DNA of 47,082 nucleotides from NCBI GenBank assembly GCA_934725735.1, contig CAKVCP010000004.1:1-47082 (forward strand), given 5' to 3'. Position 1 is the stretch's first letter. Each line of letters begins with the position of its first letter. This stretch comes from an uncultured Thermoguttaceae bacterium. Its GTDB lineage: Bacteria; Planctomycetota; Planctomycetia; Pirellulales; Thermoguttaceae. The position numbers and the translations under genes are program-made. Below the pieces are notes generated by a model, which ran no database searches, was not told where the DNA came from, and saw only the letters and a program-made list of their open reading frames with translations. Positions 33,397 to 42,453 of the stretch are shown here, in pieces.

Positions 33397-34257
33397 ATGA
33401 TTACTCGTCGTCTCAACGCGCGCGCGCGATCTATTTCGCGGCTCGTCGTTTTTATCCTAGGCGCGGCGCTACCCGCGACGTGCGCGTTCGCGCAGCAGAA
33501 CGCCGCGCAATTCCGCGACGCGCGTCTCTTCAGTATTCTTGCGGACGACGACTCGCCGCAGGCTTCGCAGAAGCTTCAGGGCCCCGTAAAGCCCGCCGTC
33601 TCTAACGAACGCCAAGGAGACGAATCCTCGAAAATTCGTCAAGTCTCCGCTTCTTCGCGCGTCGCCAAGCCCGTCGCCGCGACCCCTCTTCCTTCTCAGA
33701 GCAAGGCCAAGGTTAAAAATTCCAACGTCGCTCAGATTCAGTACGCCGAGGCCGCGACCGCCGAAGCGACGTCTCAGGGAATCGGCGTCGTCGACATGGA
33801 CGGCCCCTTCCAAGACGTCTGCCCCGACCCGCGCGAAATTTCGTCGATTCTCGACGTTCCCTACAAAGTGATTATCCCTGCGGACAACGTGCCTCAAAGC
33901 TGTCCGCTACCCGACGAGCCCTTTGCTCGCAAGGCCCCAACGCCGATCACCTTCACGTGGAAAGCGTCCTCTCTTTGCTACAAACCACTCTACTTCGAGG
34001 ACGTCCAGCTCGAACGTTACGGACACTACTGCAATCCTTACTTGCAGCCCTTCCTCTCTCGCGCGCGCTTCCTCCTCACCGTTCCGTGCTTGCCGTACCT
34101 TATGGGCGTCGATCCGCCTAACCAGTGCGTTTACGACCTAGGGTACTATCGTCCCGGAAACTGCGCTCCGAGCATGCTCGAACCGATTCCGATTTCGCTG
34201 CGCGGCGGACTCTTGCAAGCGGGAGCCGTCGTCGGGCTCGCCGCCGCCATTCCGTGA
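33397..34257 (+). CDS. Secreted planctomycete protein with conserved Cys domain
   Basis: 286 residues. A signal peptide ends near CAFAQ. A Ser/Ala/Lys-rich linker (about residues 50-130) leads to a C-terminal domain with spaced cysteines: QDVCPDPREI, NVPQSCPLPDEPF, FTWKASSLCYKPLYFEDVQLERYGHYC, FLLTVPCLPYLMGV, NQCVYDLGYYRPGNCAPS, then a short hydrophobic end (GLLQAGAVVGLAAAIP). I recognise this domain as recurrent in planctomycete genomes without a known function. The pattern of paired cysteines suggests disulfides in the envelope. GCAGGAGGC precedes ATG 33397. It follows guaB by 126 bp; a terminator lies behind it. Confidence 0.78.
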   Translation: MITRRLNARARSISRLVVFILGAALPATCAFAQQNAAQFRDARLFSILADDDSPQASQKLQGPVKPAVSNERQGDESSKIRQVSASSRVAKPVAATPLPSQSKAKVKNSNVAQIQYAEAATAEATSQGIGVVDMDGPFQDVCPDPREISSILDVPYKVIIPADNVPQSCPLPDEPFARKAPTPITFTWKASSLCYKPLYFEDVQLERYGHYCNPYLQPFLSRARFLLTVPCLPYLMGVDPPNQCVYDLGYYRPGNCAPSMLEPIPISLRGGLLQAGAVVGLAAAIP

Positions 34258-34315
34258 TTGCGCGACCTGACCTGCTGAACCCTACCTACGCTTTTCTATA
34301 AGCGTCAAAGAATGT

Positions 34316-34347
34316 CTCGCGAGATTTGCGTCTCGCGGGGCGTTTTT
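34316..34347 (+). terminator. Terminator after the secreted Cys protein gene
   Basis: CGCGAGA (34318-34324) pairs with TCTCGCG (34331-34337) around a 6-nt loop, then GGGCGTTTTT. Confidence 0.75.
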
Positions 34348-34399
34348 ATTTCTTGTTGGGAAGAAAGGGCCGGGGGAGGGGGAGAGAAGGGTTGGGGGA

Positions 34400-35578
34400 T
34401 CAGAAGAGGGGACGGCGGTCGCGACGTCGATATTCCGCGAGGTCGTAGAGCCACGCTTCGGCGACGAAGGGGAGATTCGCGTTTTTATCGACCTGTTCGA
34501 GCGCTTCGAGGGTTCGTTCTTCGCACGCGAGGACGTATTCGGGGCTAAATTCGCGGGAGTTGAGAGCGCGTCGCACGAAGGGATGCGCCGTCGCGAACCC
34601 CGGTTCGGAGCCGAAGCGCGCCCCGTCGGCGGCGAGTTCGCGATACATCGTCCGGAAGTACACGAGCGCCGAGAGGAGAATATGCTGCAATCTCGGACGA
34701 CGAATCGACGCTTCTTTAGAGGCCGCGTCGACGTACTCGCAGACCTTTGCCGCGAGTTGAACCGCGTTGAAAGGGGTACGAGAAAGCTCGGTGAGGAGGG
34801 TGTGCTGGAACTGCGAGAAATCGGAGTTGAGGGAGCGGTACGCTTCCGTCATGGAGCCGCCGGAGTTTCGCGCGATCGCCTCGGCTTCTTCGGGCGAGCC
34901 GACCGCCTCTTGCGTGAGGAGGACGTCGACGACGTCGTCGCTTGTCAGAGGGGAGAAGCGGAAGATCTGGCAACGCGAACGGATCGTCGGGAGTTGTTTT
35001 GTCGCGCTTGTTCCGACGAGGATAATGACGGTGTTTTTCGGGGGCTCTTCGAGGGTTTTGAGGAGCGCGTTGGCGCCTTCTTCGTTGAGATAATCGGCGT
35101 CGTCGAGGATCGCGACGCGGCGTCCTCCGAGGAAAGGCGTGCGTCGCAATTCCGCGCAGAACCCCGACTGCATACGCGCTTCGCGTTCGCCGATCAGGAG
35201 TTCGATCGGGATGAAAGAGCGTTCGGCGGGCTTGCAGACGTAGGTGAAGTCGGGGTGCGTCGGCATGACGACGTCGGTTGCGGCGACGTTGAATTCGAAC
35301 TGCTTGCACGCGTCGCATTCGCCGCACGGCTGGAATCGCGCGAGAAGCTCTTCGCTAGAGAGGGACTCGACGGTTTCCCCTTCGCGCAGGATTGGGGAGC
35401 CGGACTCGGCGAACTGTCGGCGGCACAGGAGCGTCTTAGCGAGTTGGAAGGCGAAGACGCGTTTTCCGATCCCCTGGGGACCGACGAACAGAAAGCTTCC
35501 GCCGAGCCTTCTGCGGGCGTTGGCGCGCGCAAATTGCAGCGCGATCTCTTCGACTCCAAAGACCCCTTGCCATGCCAT
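34400..35578 (-). CDS. holB: DNA polymerase III subunit delta'
   Basis: 392 residues, a clamp-loader AAA+ protein. A P-loop-like GPQGIGKR is followed by the zinc module FQPCGECDACKQF, the Walker B-like VAILDDADYL, an SRC motif (IRSRCQIFRF), and NALLKTLEEPPKNT, which together identify delta' rather than a tau/gamma subunit. The C-terminal helical collar ends RRRDRRPLF. AAAGGGG precedes ATG 35578. It is transcribed from its own promoter, away from the MBL-fold array. Confidence 0.92.
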   Translation of the reverse strand: MAWQGVFGVEEIALQFARANARRRLGGSFLFVGPQGIGKRVFAFQLAKTLLCRRQFAESGSPILREGETVESLSSEELLARFQPCGECDACKQFEFNVAATDVVMPTHPDFTYVCKPAERSFIPIELLIGEREARMQSGFCAELRRTPFLGGRRVAILDDADYLNEEGANALLKTLEEPPKNTVIILVGTSATKQLPTIRSRCQIFRFSPLTSDDVVDVLLTQEAVGSPEEAEAIARNSGGSMTEAYRSLNSDFSQFQHTLLTELSRTPFNAVQLAAKVCEYVDAASKEASIRRPRLQHILLSALVYFRTMYRELAADGARFGSEPGFATAHPFVRRALNSREFSPEYVLACEERTLEALEQVDKNANLPFVAEAWLYDLAEYRRRDRRPLF

Positions 35579-35625
35579 AACGTTTTCCCCTTTCTTGCGC
35601 GCGTCGCGCTACTTTGACGATAGCT

Positions 35626-35653
35626 AGGATACCGATTTTTGAGGAGATTTCAA
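35626..35653 (-). promoter_or_regulatory. Promoter of holB
   Basis: On the minus strand: TTGAAA (35648-35653), a 16-bp spacer, TATCCT (35626-35631). It is back to back with the plus-strand promoter at 35695-35723. Confidence 0.6.
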
Positions 35654-35694
35654 GCGCTACGCCTCGCCGCTGGAAAAAGGGCGCGCGGCGATTG

Positions 35695-35723
35695 TTGAAA
35701 AAAGGGAGGCGCGTCGGTACAAT
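35695..35723 (+). promoter_or_regulatory. Promoter of the MBL-fold array
   Basis: TTGAAA (35695-35700), a 17-bp spacer, TACAAT (35718-35723). Transcription would cross the 3'-end remnant at 35786-35868 before reaching the first intact array gene at 35890. Confidence 0.75.
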
Positions 35724-35785
35724 ATTCTCGGAGGCGTCGGGAGCTCGCGCGGCGGGACGCGCCCCTTGAAACGTAGGAGAAACGG

Positions 35786-35868
35786 ATTTGTCGGCGCAGG
35801 ACGAAAGTATGAGGGTCGACGCGGTTTACGGGCCCTTTGAATCGGGGTCTAGAAGTGAGAACGCTTAG
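35786..35868 (+). pseudogene. 3'-terminal remnant of a fourth MBL-fold paralog
   Basis: From 35791 the translation SAQDESMRVDAVYGPFESG is identical to the C-terminus of the protein encoded at 35890-37191. The DNA differs from 37118-37182 at a few third codon positions only (CAG/CAA, AGT/AGC, GTT/GTC, TTT/TTC, GGG/GGA). The frame ends at TAG 35866-35868 after a short unrelated tail. Upstream, AGGAG (35775-35779) lies 6 nt from an AT that may be what is left of an ATG. A TTG at 35788 could still start a 26-residue peptide. The simplest reading is an internal deletion from a start codon to near the stop codon of an ancestral array gene. Confidence 0.8.
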
Positions 35869-35889
35869 GAGCGAGAAGGAGGAATAGGA

Positions 35890-37191
35890 ATGACGACGCG
35901 ACGTGAATTTTTAGGGTGTGCGGCGGCGTTTGGCGCCGCGGCTTGTTGGGGCGCGGCGGGAATAAAGAGCGTCGCGCGCGACGTCGCCGACCCGGACTCC
36001 GAGGTCGGGAAGGGGTACGTCGGCTGGAAGGAAGGGGATTTCGATCTTCACTTCATCCACACCGGCGTCGGCGAAGGCGCGTTTTATATCTACCCGGACG
36101 GTACGACGGCGCTCGTCGACGCGGGGGACTGGAAGATCGCGGATTATGGAGAGGACGGCGCGGCGCCGCGACCGAACGGCTCGAAGCGACCTGGAGAATG
36201 GATCGCGCGGTATATTTCGCGGTTGCTTCCCGAGCTCAAGACGATCGATTACGTCGTGGCGTCGCACTTCCATTCGGACCATACGGGCGAGGTGCGAGTC
36301 GGCGCGGGAATGAAGGGTCTTTCCGACCCCGACGCGGATTATCAGATTAGCGGAATCGCGCATGTCGGGGAATATTACCGATTCGGGAAGGCGTTCGATC
36401 GGGGCTATCCGGATTATTCGCGCCCGACGGATTGGGCTCCGGAGGAGCGCGAGAATCTCGTGCGCTTCTGGAAACACGCGGAGTCGGAATACGGTCTCAA
36501 GAGGGAGCGATTCGAAGTGGGGGCGCTCGACCAACTCGGGGCGGTTCGCGCGCCGGATCGTTACGCGTTCCATATCCGCAACGTCGCGTGCAACGGGATC
36601 GTGTGGGAGAATGGCGCGGCGGTCGATTATTTCGCGAAGAACGCGGAGAATTACAATCAGAAGAATGAAAACACGCGATCGTTGGCGTGGGTGATGGAAT
36701 ACGGGCCCTTCCGCTTCTATTCAGGGGGCGACCTGAGCGGCGTTCTTCGCGACGCGGAGGGGAAGAACGCGGACTTTGAAGGCGCGGTCGGTCGCGCGGT
36801 CGGACGCGTCGACGTCTGCAAAGCGAATCACCATTCGTACAAGGACGCGATGACGAAGAGCTTCGTGAACGCGGTCGCGCCGCGCGTTTTCGTCGTTTGC
36901 GTCTGGGATCGTTGGCATTTCCAGGAGAATACGACGGAGAATATGTCCGACGATTCCGCAACGGGTTATCCTGGGCCGAGAATGATTTGTCCGACGACGA
37001 TTCATCCGCTGAGCAAGCCCCTCTTGGAGGGAAAGGCGTGGCGCAAGAACGTGGTGGAACGCGAAGGACACGTCGTCGTGAAGGCGTACGACGGAGGGGC
37101 GCGTTATAAGGTTTATTATTTGTCGGCGCAAGACGAAAGCATGAGGGTCGACGCGGTCTACGGGCCCTTCGAATCGGGAAAAGCGGATTGA
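35890..37191 (+). CDS. Tat-exported metallo-beta-lactamase-fold hydrolase, paralog 1
   Basis: 433 residues. The N-terminus TTRREFLG plus an Ala-rich hydrophobic stretch is a twin-arginine signal. The fold starts at FDLHFIHTGVGEGAFYIYPDGTTALVDAGD, has the metal site ASHFHSDHTGE (HxHxDH), a later histidine in KANHHSYKDAM, and the acidic ligand region RFYSGGDLSG. The architecture resembles ComEC/Rec2-type MBL hydrolases, with an insertion holding RENLVRFWKHAESEYGLKRE. The substrate is unknown; phosphodiester or lactone bonds are usual for the superfamily. GGAGGAATAGG precedes ATG 35890. It is the first of three tandem paralogs (gaps 25 and 18 bp). Confidence 0.87.
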   Translation: MTTRREFLGCAAAFGAAACWGAAGIKSVARDVADPDSEVGKGYVGWKEGDFDLHFIHTGVGEGAFYIYPDGTTALVDAGDWKIADYGEDGAAPRPNGSKRPGEWIARYISRLLPELKTIDYVVASHFHSDHTGEVRVGAGMKGLSDPDADYQISGIAHVGEYYRFGKAFDRGYPDYSRPTDWAPEERENLVRFWKHAESEYGLKRERFEVGALDQLGAVRAPDRYAFHIRNVACNGIVWENGAAVDYFAKNAENYNQKNENTRSLAWVMEYGPFRFYSGGDLSGVLRDAEGKNADFEGAVGRAVGRVDVCKANHHSYKDAMTKSFVNAVAPRVFVVCVWDRWHFQENTTENMSDDSATGYPGPRMICPTTIHPLSKPLLEGKAWRKNVVEREGHVVVKAYDGGARYKVYYLSAQDESMRVDAVYGPFESGKAD

Positions 37192-37216
37192 GACGCTCGG
37201 GAATAGGGGAAGAAGA

Positions 37217-38614
37217 ATGACGACGAACAGACGAGAATTTTTACGCGGGGCGGCGGCGTTTGGCGCCGCCGCGTGGTTGGCGGTCGACGGCGGGGCGAGC
37301 CGCGCGTACGCGGACGCTCCGAATCCGGAGGATCCGAACGACCCGAACGCGATCGTCGATCCGGACCATGAGATCGGGAAGCCGTACGCGGGGTGGAAGG
37401 AAGGGGATCTCGACCTGCATTTCATCCATACCGGGCTGACGGAGAACTGCTTCCACGTCTTTCCGGACGGGACGACGGCGCTTGTGGACACGGGGGATCG
37501 CAGTTCGAAGAATTTCGGGAAAGTCGCGTGGAATCGGACGAAGAGCGACGCGGCGGCGTGCGCGGTGAAGCCCGACGATTCGCGCAGGCCGGGGGAATGG
37601 GTCGCGCGTTATATCTCGAGAATCTGCCCGGACTTAGAGACGATCGACTATGTGATCGCGTCCCACTTCCACGCGGATCATACCGGCTGCGAAGGTCATG
37701 GCGCGGGGAAGAAGGGGCTGGAGAAGGACGCCGACTACATGATAAGCGGAATCTCGCACGTCGGCGAATTTTACAAATTCGGGACGGCGTTCGACCGCGG
37801 GTACCCCGACTACGAGAAACCGGTGAAGATCAGCGGCGGAGATATTCGGAATTTGACGCGTTTCTGGTCGTACGCAGAGAAGACGTACGGTCTCAAACGG
37901 GAGGAGTTCCGCGTCGGGGCGCTCGATCAGATCAAGTTGACGAAGGCGCCGGAGAAGTACGACTTCCACGTGCGCAACATTTGCCGCAACGGGGTCGTCT
38001 GGACCGGCGAGGGAGAGAAGACGATCGACTTCTACGCGGAGAATCCGTCGAACTTTGAGAAGACGAAGAGCGAGAACACGCTGTCGATGGGGCACGTGAT
38101 CCAGTATGGGGCGTTCCGTTATTTCACGGGCGGGGACGTTTCGGGTAAGATATTGGACGCGCAAGGAGCGGACGCGGATTTTGAAGGTCGTGTCGGTCGC
38201 GCGACGGGTCCCGTCGACGCGTGCAAGACGAACCACCACGCGAGTCTCGACGCGATGCGCCGCACGTTTATCGAGGCGGTGCAGAGCCGCGTTTACGTCA
38301 CCTGCTGCTGGTGGATGGGTCACGTTCCGGAGCAGTCGTGCGCGAATATGGCGGACGAGAGCCTCTACCCCGGTCCGCGCCTGATGTGTCCGACGGATCC
38401 TCACCCGATGAACGCGCCGACGTTCCAGGGTAAGCCGTGGCGGCGTTACCTTTGCGAGCGCGGCGGTCACGTCGTGATTAAGGCGTACGACGGCGGAGCG
38501 CGATATAAGGTCTACTTCCTCACGGCGGACGACGAGAGTATGCGCGTGAATTTGGTCTTCGGGCCCTTTGAGTCGACGGGAACGGCGCGTCTTGCGGCGC
38601 GCGACCGCGCGTAA
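37217..38614 (+). CDS. Tat-exported metallo-beta-lactamase-fold hydrolase, paralog 2
   Basis: 465 residues, the longest array member. TTNRREFLR and an Ala-rich core make a twin-arginine signal, followed by a Pro/Asn/Asp linker (NPEDPNDPNAIVDPD). The metal site is ASHFHADHTGC, with KTNHHASLDAM and RYFTGGDVSGK further on, and YIARISR-like ARYISRICPDLETIDYVIA before it. It shares most segments with paralog 1, including DGGARYKVYFL and DDESMRV near the C-terminus, and the two have similar N-terminal signals. Extra cysteines (AACAVKP, CCWWMGHVPEQSCANM) are specific to this copy. Confidence 0.87.
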   Translation: MTTNRREFLRGAAAFGAAAWLAVDGGASRAYADAPNPEDPNDPNAIVDPDHEIGKPYAGWKEGDLDLHFIHTGLTENCFHVFPDGTTALVDTGDRSSKNFGKVAWNRTKSDAAACAVKPDDSRRPGEWVARYISRICPDLETIDYVIASHFHADHTGCEGHGAGKKGLEKDADYMISGISHVGEFYKFGTAFDRGYPDYEKPVKISGGDIRNLTRFWSYAEKTYGLKREEFRVGALDQIKLTKAPEKYDFHVRNICRNGVVWTGEGEKTIDFYAENPSNFEKTKSENTLSMGHVIQYGAFRYFTGGDVSGKILDAQGADADFEGRVGRATGPVDACKTNHHASLDAMRRTFIEAVQSRVYVTCCWWMGHVPEQSCANMADESLYPGPRLMCPTDPHPMNAPTFQGKPWRRYLCERGGHVVIKAYDGGARYKVYFLTADDESMRVNLVFGPFESTGTARLAARDRA

Positions 38615-38632
38615 AGAAGGGAGCGCGCGGCG

Positions 38633-39877
38633 ATGGCGAAGGAAACGCTGGAAGAGTTTTTGCGCGATCCCGACGGGGAAGTCGGGCGCCCTTATCGCGG
38701 ATGGCGCGAAGGGGAGTTCGACGCGCATTTGATCGACGTCGGGATCGCGGAGGCGTTTTTTCACGTCTACCCGGACGGGACGACGGCGCTCTTCGACTGC
38801 GGGGATCGCGACCCGGACAGTCGGGGCGCGTCGGGTCGGGCGCCTCGGCCCAACGGAACTCGTCGACCGGGGGAATGGGTCGCGCGGTATATCGCGCGTC
38901 TATGCCCGGCGCTTGAGACGATCGACTACCTTGTCGCGACGCATTTCCACAAGGATCATATCGGCGCGACGGGGATCGGCGCGGAGATTACGCGAGGGCG
39001 CGGCGACGATTACGAGCTCTCGGGGTTCGCGCAGGTCGGGGAATTCTTCCGGTTCGGGGTCGCGCTCGATCGCGGGTACCCGGAGTATCCGCACGTTGGG
39101 GAGAAGAGCGCGGCGGAGGTTGAGAATTTCCGGCGCTTTCTGTCCTTTCACGAAAGGGAGCGCGGGCTGACGCGCGAGGCGTTTCGCGTCGGGGCGCGGG
39201 ATCAGATCGCGCTGCGCCGGGAGCCGGAGCGCTACGCGTTTCACACGCGCAACGTCTGCGCGAACGGGGTCTTTTGGACGGGAGTCGGCGAGGAGACGGA
39301 AGATTTTCTCGCCAAAAACGGGCTCGACGATATCCGGTCGCGTTTGGAGAACACAATGAGCTTGGGCGTCGCGTTCGAGTACGGGCCCTTCCGTTTCTTC
39401 ACGGGCGGGGACATGATGAACGCGACGCGCAAGAGGGATTGGAGCGACGGGGTCGACGCGGAAGGGACGATCGGGCGGCTTATCGGGGCGCAGGACGTCT
39501 GCAAGGCGAATCATCACGCGAGTCGGGGCTCGTCGACGCGCGGCTTCGTGAACGCGGTTCGATCGCGCGTCTACATGACGAACGTGTGGCAGGATCGTCA
39601 TCTGAAGCTTCACGCGTTGGAGGCGATGGGAGACGACGGGCCGACGGGGTATCCGGGGTCGCGTTTCATCTGTCCGACGGGGCTTCTCGAATGGAAGGCG
39701 GCGGTGGCGGAACGGGAGTCGTGGGGGCGTTATCTTGTGAAGCGCTCTGGTCACGTCGTCTTGAAGGCGTACGCGGGGGGTGCGCGTTTCAAGGTCTATT
39801 ACGTGAGTTCCGCAGACGAAAGCATGAGTGTCGACGCGGTTTTTGGGCCTTTTTGGGCGCGTCTGGCGTCATTTTGA
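38633..39877 (+). CDS. Metallo-beta-lactamase-fold hydrolase, paralog 3 (no signal)
   Basis: 414 residues beginning MAKETLEEFLRDPDGEVGRPYRGWREGEFDAHLIDVG. It has the array fold (ATHFHKDHIGA metal site, KANHHASRGSS, RFFTGGDMMN, GGARFKVYYVSSADESMSVDAVFGPF) but no twin-arginine leader or other signal, so this copy should stay in the cytoplasm. AAGGGAG precedes ATG 38633. The tail after GPF differs from the other copies. Whether it acts on the product of the exported pair is a guess. Confidence 0.85.
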   Translation: MAKETLEEFLRDPDGEVGRPYRGWREGEFDAHLIDVGIAEAFFHVYPDGTTALFDCGDRDPDSRGASGRAPRPNGTRRPGEWVARYIARLCPALETIDYLVATHFHKDHIGATGIGAEITRGRGDDYELSGFAQVGEFFRFGVALDRGYPEYPHVGEKSAAEVENFRRFLSFHERERGLTREAFRVGARDQIALRREPERYAFHTRNVCANGVFWTGVGEETEDFLAKNGLDDIRSRLENTMSLGVAFEYGPFRFFTGGDMMNATRKRDWSDGVDAEGTIGRLIGAQDVCKANHHASRGSSTRGFVNAVRSRVYMTNVWQDRHLKLHALEAMGDDGPTGYPGSRFICPTGLLEWKAAVAERESWGRYLVKRSGHVVLKAYAGGARFKVYYVSSADESMSVDAVFGPFWARLASF

Positions 39878-39964
39878 TTTTCTGGTAGAATATACAATTC
39901 GAATTGCCTGGGTTTAATCGTTGCACGACGATTGAGCGTGCGAGATAAATTTGGAGGATTATCA

Positions 39965-42436
39965 ATGAAAAAATTTTTAACGGCGGCTTTGGCGGTCGCG
40001 GCTTGCGTCGCGGCTTTTGCCGTATCCGCCTCGGCTCAAGAAGTCGAGCAGCCAAAACAAGCGATGCGCGCCGTCCCCTTTACCGACGTGCAGCTCGACG
40101 ACTGGTTCTGGGCCCCGCGTATAGAAGCGAACCGCGTCGTTTCCGTTCCCCACAACATCAAGTGGTGCGAAACCGAAACGGGACGTATCGACAACTTCAA
40201 GATCGCCGCTGGATTGAAAGAGGGCGAATTTAAGGGAATCTTCTTCGACGACTCCGACGTCTACAAGATCGTCGAAGGCTTCGCGTACTCCCTCGCCGCG
40301 CATCCTGATCCCGAGCTTGAGAAGAAGGCCGACGAATGGATCGACTACTTCGCCAAGGCGCAAGAGGACGACGGATACCTGATGTGCTACTTCTCCTTGG
40401 TCAAGCCCGAAGAGAAGTGGACGAATTTGGCGGGGATGCACGAGCTCTACTGCGCGGGTCACATGGCGGAAGCGGCGGTCGCGTATAAGCGCGCGACGGG
40501 CAAGGACGCTTTCCTGAACGTCAACCGTAAGTTTCTCGATTTGATCTGCAAGCGCTACGGCCCGAACGAAGGTCAGCTCAAGAACGTTCCGGGTCATGAA
40601 GAGATCGAATTGGCGCTCGTGAAGATGTATCAGCTCACCGGGGATCGCAAGTATCTCGACGAAGCGAAATTCTTCATCGACGTTCGCGGCGTCGCGGAAG
40701 GTCGCGAGAAGGGGATCTACGGCGAATATTGCCAGGATCACATGCCTGTTCGCGAACAGAGCGAAATCGTCGGACACGCGGTTCGCGCCATGTATCTCTA
40801 CTCGGGCGCGACCGACGTCGCGGGCTATTACAAAGACGAAGAGCTCATGAACGCGATGCGCAGAATCTACACGAATCTTACGCGCAACAAAATGTACATC
40901 ACGGGCGGAATCGGTTCTTCGCGCCACAACGAGGGCTTTGAAGAGAACTTCAAGCTCCCGAACGTCGAAGCGTATTGCGAGACGTGCGCGTCGATCGGTA
41001 TGGTTTTGTGGACCCATCGCCTGAATTTGGCCACCGGGGAAGCGCAGTTTGCCGACGCGATGGAGCGTTCCGCGTATAACGGCTTCATGTCCGGATACAG
41101 CCTCAACGGCGACAAGTACTTCTACGTCAATCCTCTTCAATCGAAGGGGAATCATCACCGCGAACCCTTCTTCGGGTGCGCGTGCTGTCCGTCGAACGTG
41201 ATCCGCGTGTTGCCGTCGATGCCCGGCTACTTCTACGCCGTCGCGGATTCCGCCGACAAGGGCGCCGACACGATCGTCGTCAACATGTACGCGACCGGCT
41301 CCGCGAATATCGAGCTTGCCGACAAATTCGTCAAGATCGATCAAGCGACGAGCTATCCTTTTGAAGGCGCCGTCGCCATTCGCACCACCGTTACGATGAA
41401 GGACGAGAACGCGACCCCCACGCCTTTCATTCTCAAGACGCGCGTCCCCGCGTGGTCCGGCCTCGAATCGGATCCCGACGGATACGTATGCCATACGATC
41501 GACCCGTCGAAAGACCCCGTCGCCATCACCGGGCTTGACTTCCCGATGGACGTCGTGCGCATGATCGCGAATCCGAACGTGAAAGCGGACCTCAACTGCG
41601 TCGCGCTTCAGCGCGGCCCGATCGTCTACTGCTTCGAAGAAGTCGACAATCCGGGCGTTCGCGTCGACCGCATCATCCTCGCGAAGGATCCTCAATTCAA
41701 GGTTGAAACGCGCAAGAACTTCATCTCGTCGAAGGACGACGTCGAAGCGACGAAGAACGCGAAGTCGCGCACCGTCAACGTCATTACCTGCAAAGACTAC
41801 CTGGGCCGCGACCTTGTCGCCGTTCCCTACTGCGTGTGGGACAACCGCGCGCCGGGACGCATGAACGTCTGGGTTTATCAGCAGGGGCTCGACATGAGCG
41901 AAGGTTCCCCCGTTGCGTCTGAAGAATGGACCGACGCGCAAGGCGCCCCGATCCTCTACAAGGCGCTCGACGCCTCCAAGTTGACCGACGCCGTTCCGGA
42001 AATCGCGCTCATGACCAACTTCGACGGATCCTTTACCGCCGACGCGTTTTCTTCCCTCGACGCGACGAACCAGGGCGAGCCCGCGAACTCCGCCGACCAG
42101 AGCGTTCCGCGCGCCACATGGTGGGATCGCAAGGGAACCGAAGAATGGTTCTCCTACGAGTTCCCCAAGGCGAAGACGATCTCGAAGGTCTCCGTATACT
42201 GGTTCGACGACGAAGCGATCAACGGCGGATGCCGCGTCCCCGAGTCCTGGAGCCTTTCGTACTTCAACGAAGACACGAAAAAATGGATCCCCCTCGAGAC
42301 GAAAGAGGGCTACGAAGTGAAGAAGGACGCCTCCGTCGACGTGACCTTCACGCCCGTCGCGACGTCGAAGATTCGCCTCAACGCGAAGTTGCAGAAGGGC
42401 TTTTCCGGCGGTATCCTCCGCTGGACCGTCGAATGA
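39965..42436 (+). CDS. Secreted GH127-family glycosidase with C-terminal carbohydrate-binding-like domain
   Basis: 823 residues. A signal peptide (KKFLTAALAVAACVAAFAVSASAQ) precedes a GH127 (beta-L-arabinofuranosidase type) catalytic domain. The four zinc/nucleophile residues of the family fit: Glu339 and Cys341 in AYCETCAS, Cys407 and Cys408 in ACCPSN. ITGGIGSSRHNEGFEE and WTNLAGMHELYCAGHM are typical (alpha/alpha)6 barrel segments. A beta-sandwich follows, then after about residue 680 a discoidin-like domain with EEWFSYEFPKAKTISKVSVYW. GGAGG precedes ATG 39965, so the longer frame from 39932 is not used. TAGAATATACAAT near 39886 may supply a -10. Likely acts on arabinan or related plant polysaccharide in the periplasm or outside. 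Confidence 0.9.
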   Translation: MKKFLTAALAVAACVAAFAVSASAQEVEQPKQAMRAVPFTDVQLDDWFWAPRIEANRVVSVPHNIKWCETETGRIDNFKIAAGLKEGEFKGIFFDDSDVYKIVEGFAYSLAAHPDPELEKKADEWIDYFAKAQEDDGYLMCYFSLVKPEEKWTNLAGMHELYCAGHMAEAAVAYKRATGKDAFLNVNRKFLDLICKRYGPNEGQLKNVPGHEEIELALVKMYQLTGDRKYLDEAKFFIDVRGVAEGREKGIYGEYCQDHMPVREQSEIVGHAVRAMYLYSGATDVAGYYKDEELMNAMRRIYTNLTRNKMYITGGIGSSRHNEGFEENFKLPNVEAYCETCASIGMVLWTHRLNLATGEAQFADAMERSAYNGFMSGYSLNGDKYFYVNPLQSKGNHHREPFFGCACCPSNVIRVLPSMPGYFYAVADSADKGADTIVVNMYATGSANIELADKFVKIDQATSYPFEGAVAIRTTVTMKDENATPTPFILKTRVPAWSGLESDPDGYVCHTIDPSKDPVAITGLDFPMDVVRMIANPNVKADLNCVALQRGPIVYCFEEVDNPGVRVDRIILAKDPQFKVETRKNFISSKDDVEATKNAKSRTVNVITCKDYLGRDLVAVPYCVWDNRAPGRMNVWVYQQGLDMSEGSPVASEEWTDAQGAPILYKALDASKLTDAVPEIALMTNFDGSFTADAFSSLDATNQGEPANSADQSVPRATWWDRKGTEEWFSYEFPKAKTISKVSVYWFDDEAINGGCRVPESWSLSYFNEDTKKWIPLETKEGYEVKKDASVDVTFTPVATSKIRLNAKLQKGFSGGILRWTVE

Positions 42437-42453
42437 CGAGACCCCGTTAGCGA

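Noticed and set aside
37634..39754. Long minus-strand ORFs over the MBL-fold array
   Set aside because: They repeat across the three paralogs only because the sense genes are paralogous; no start signals or family features.
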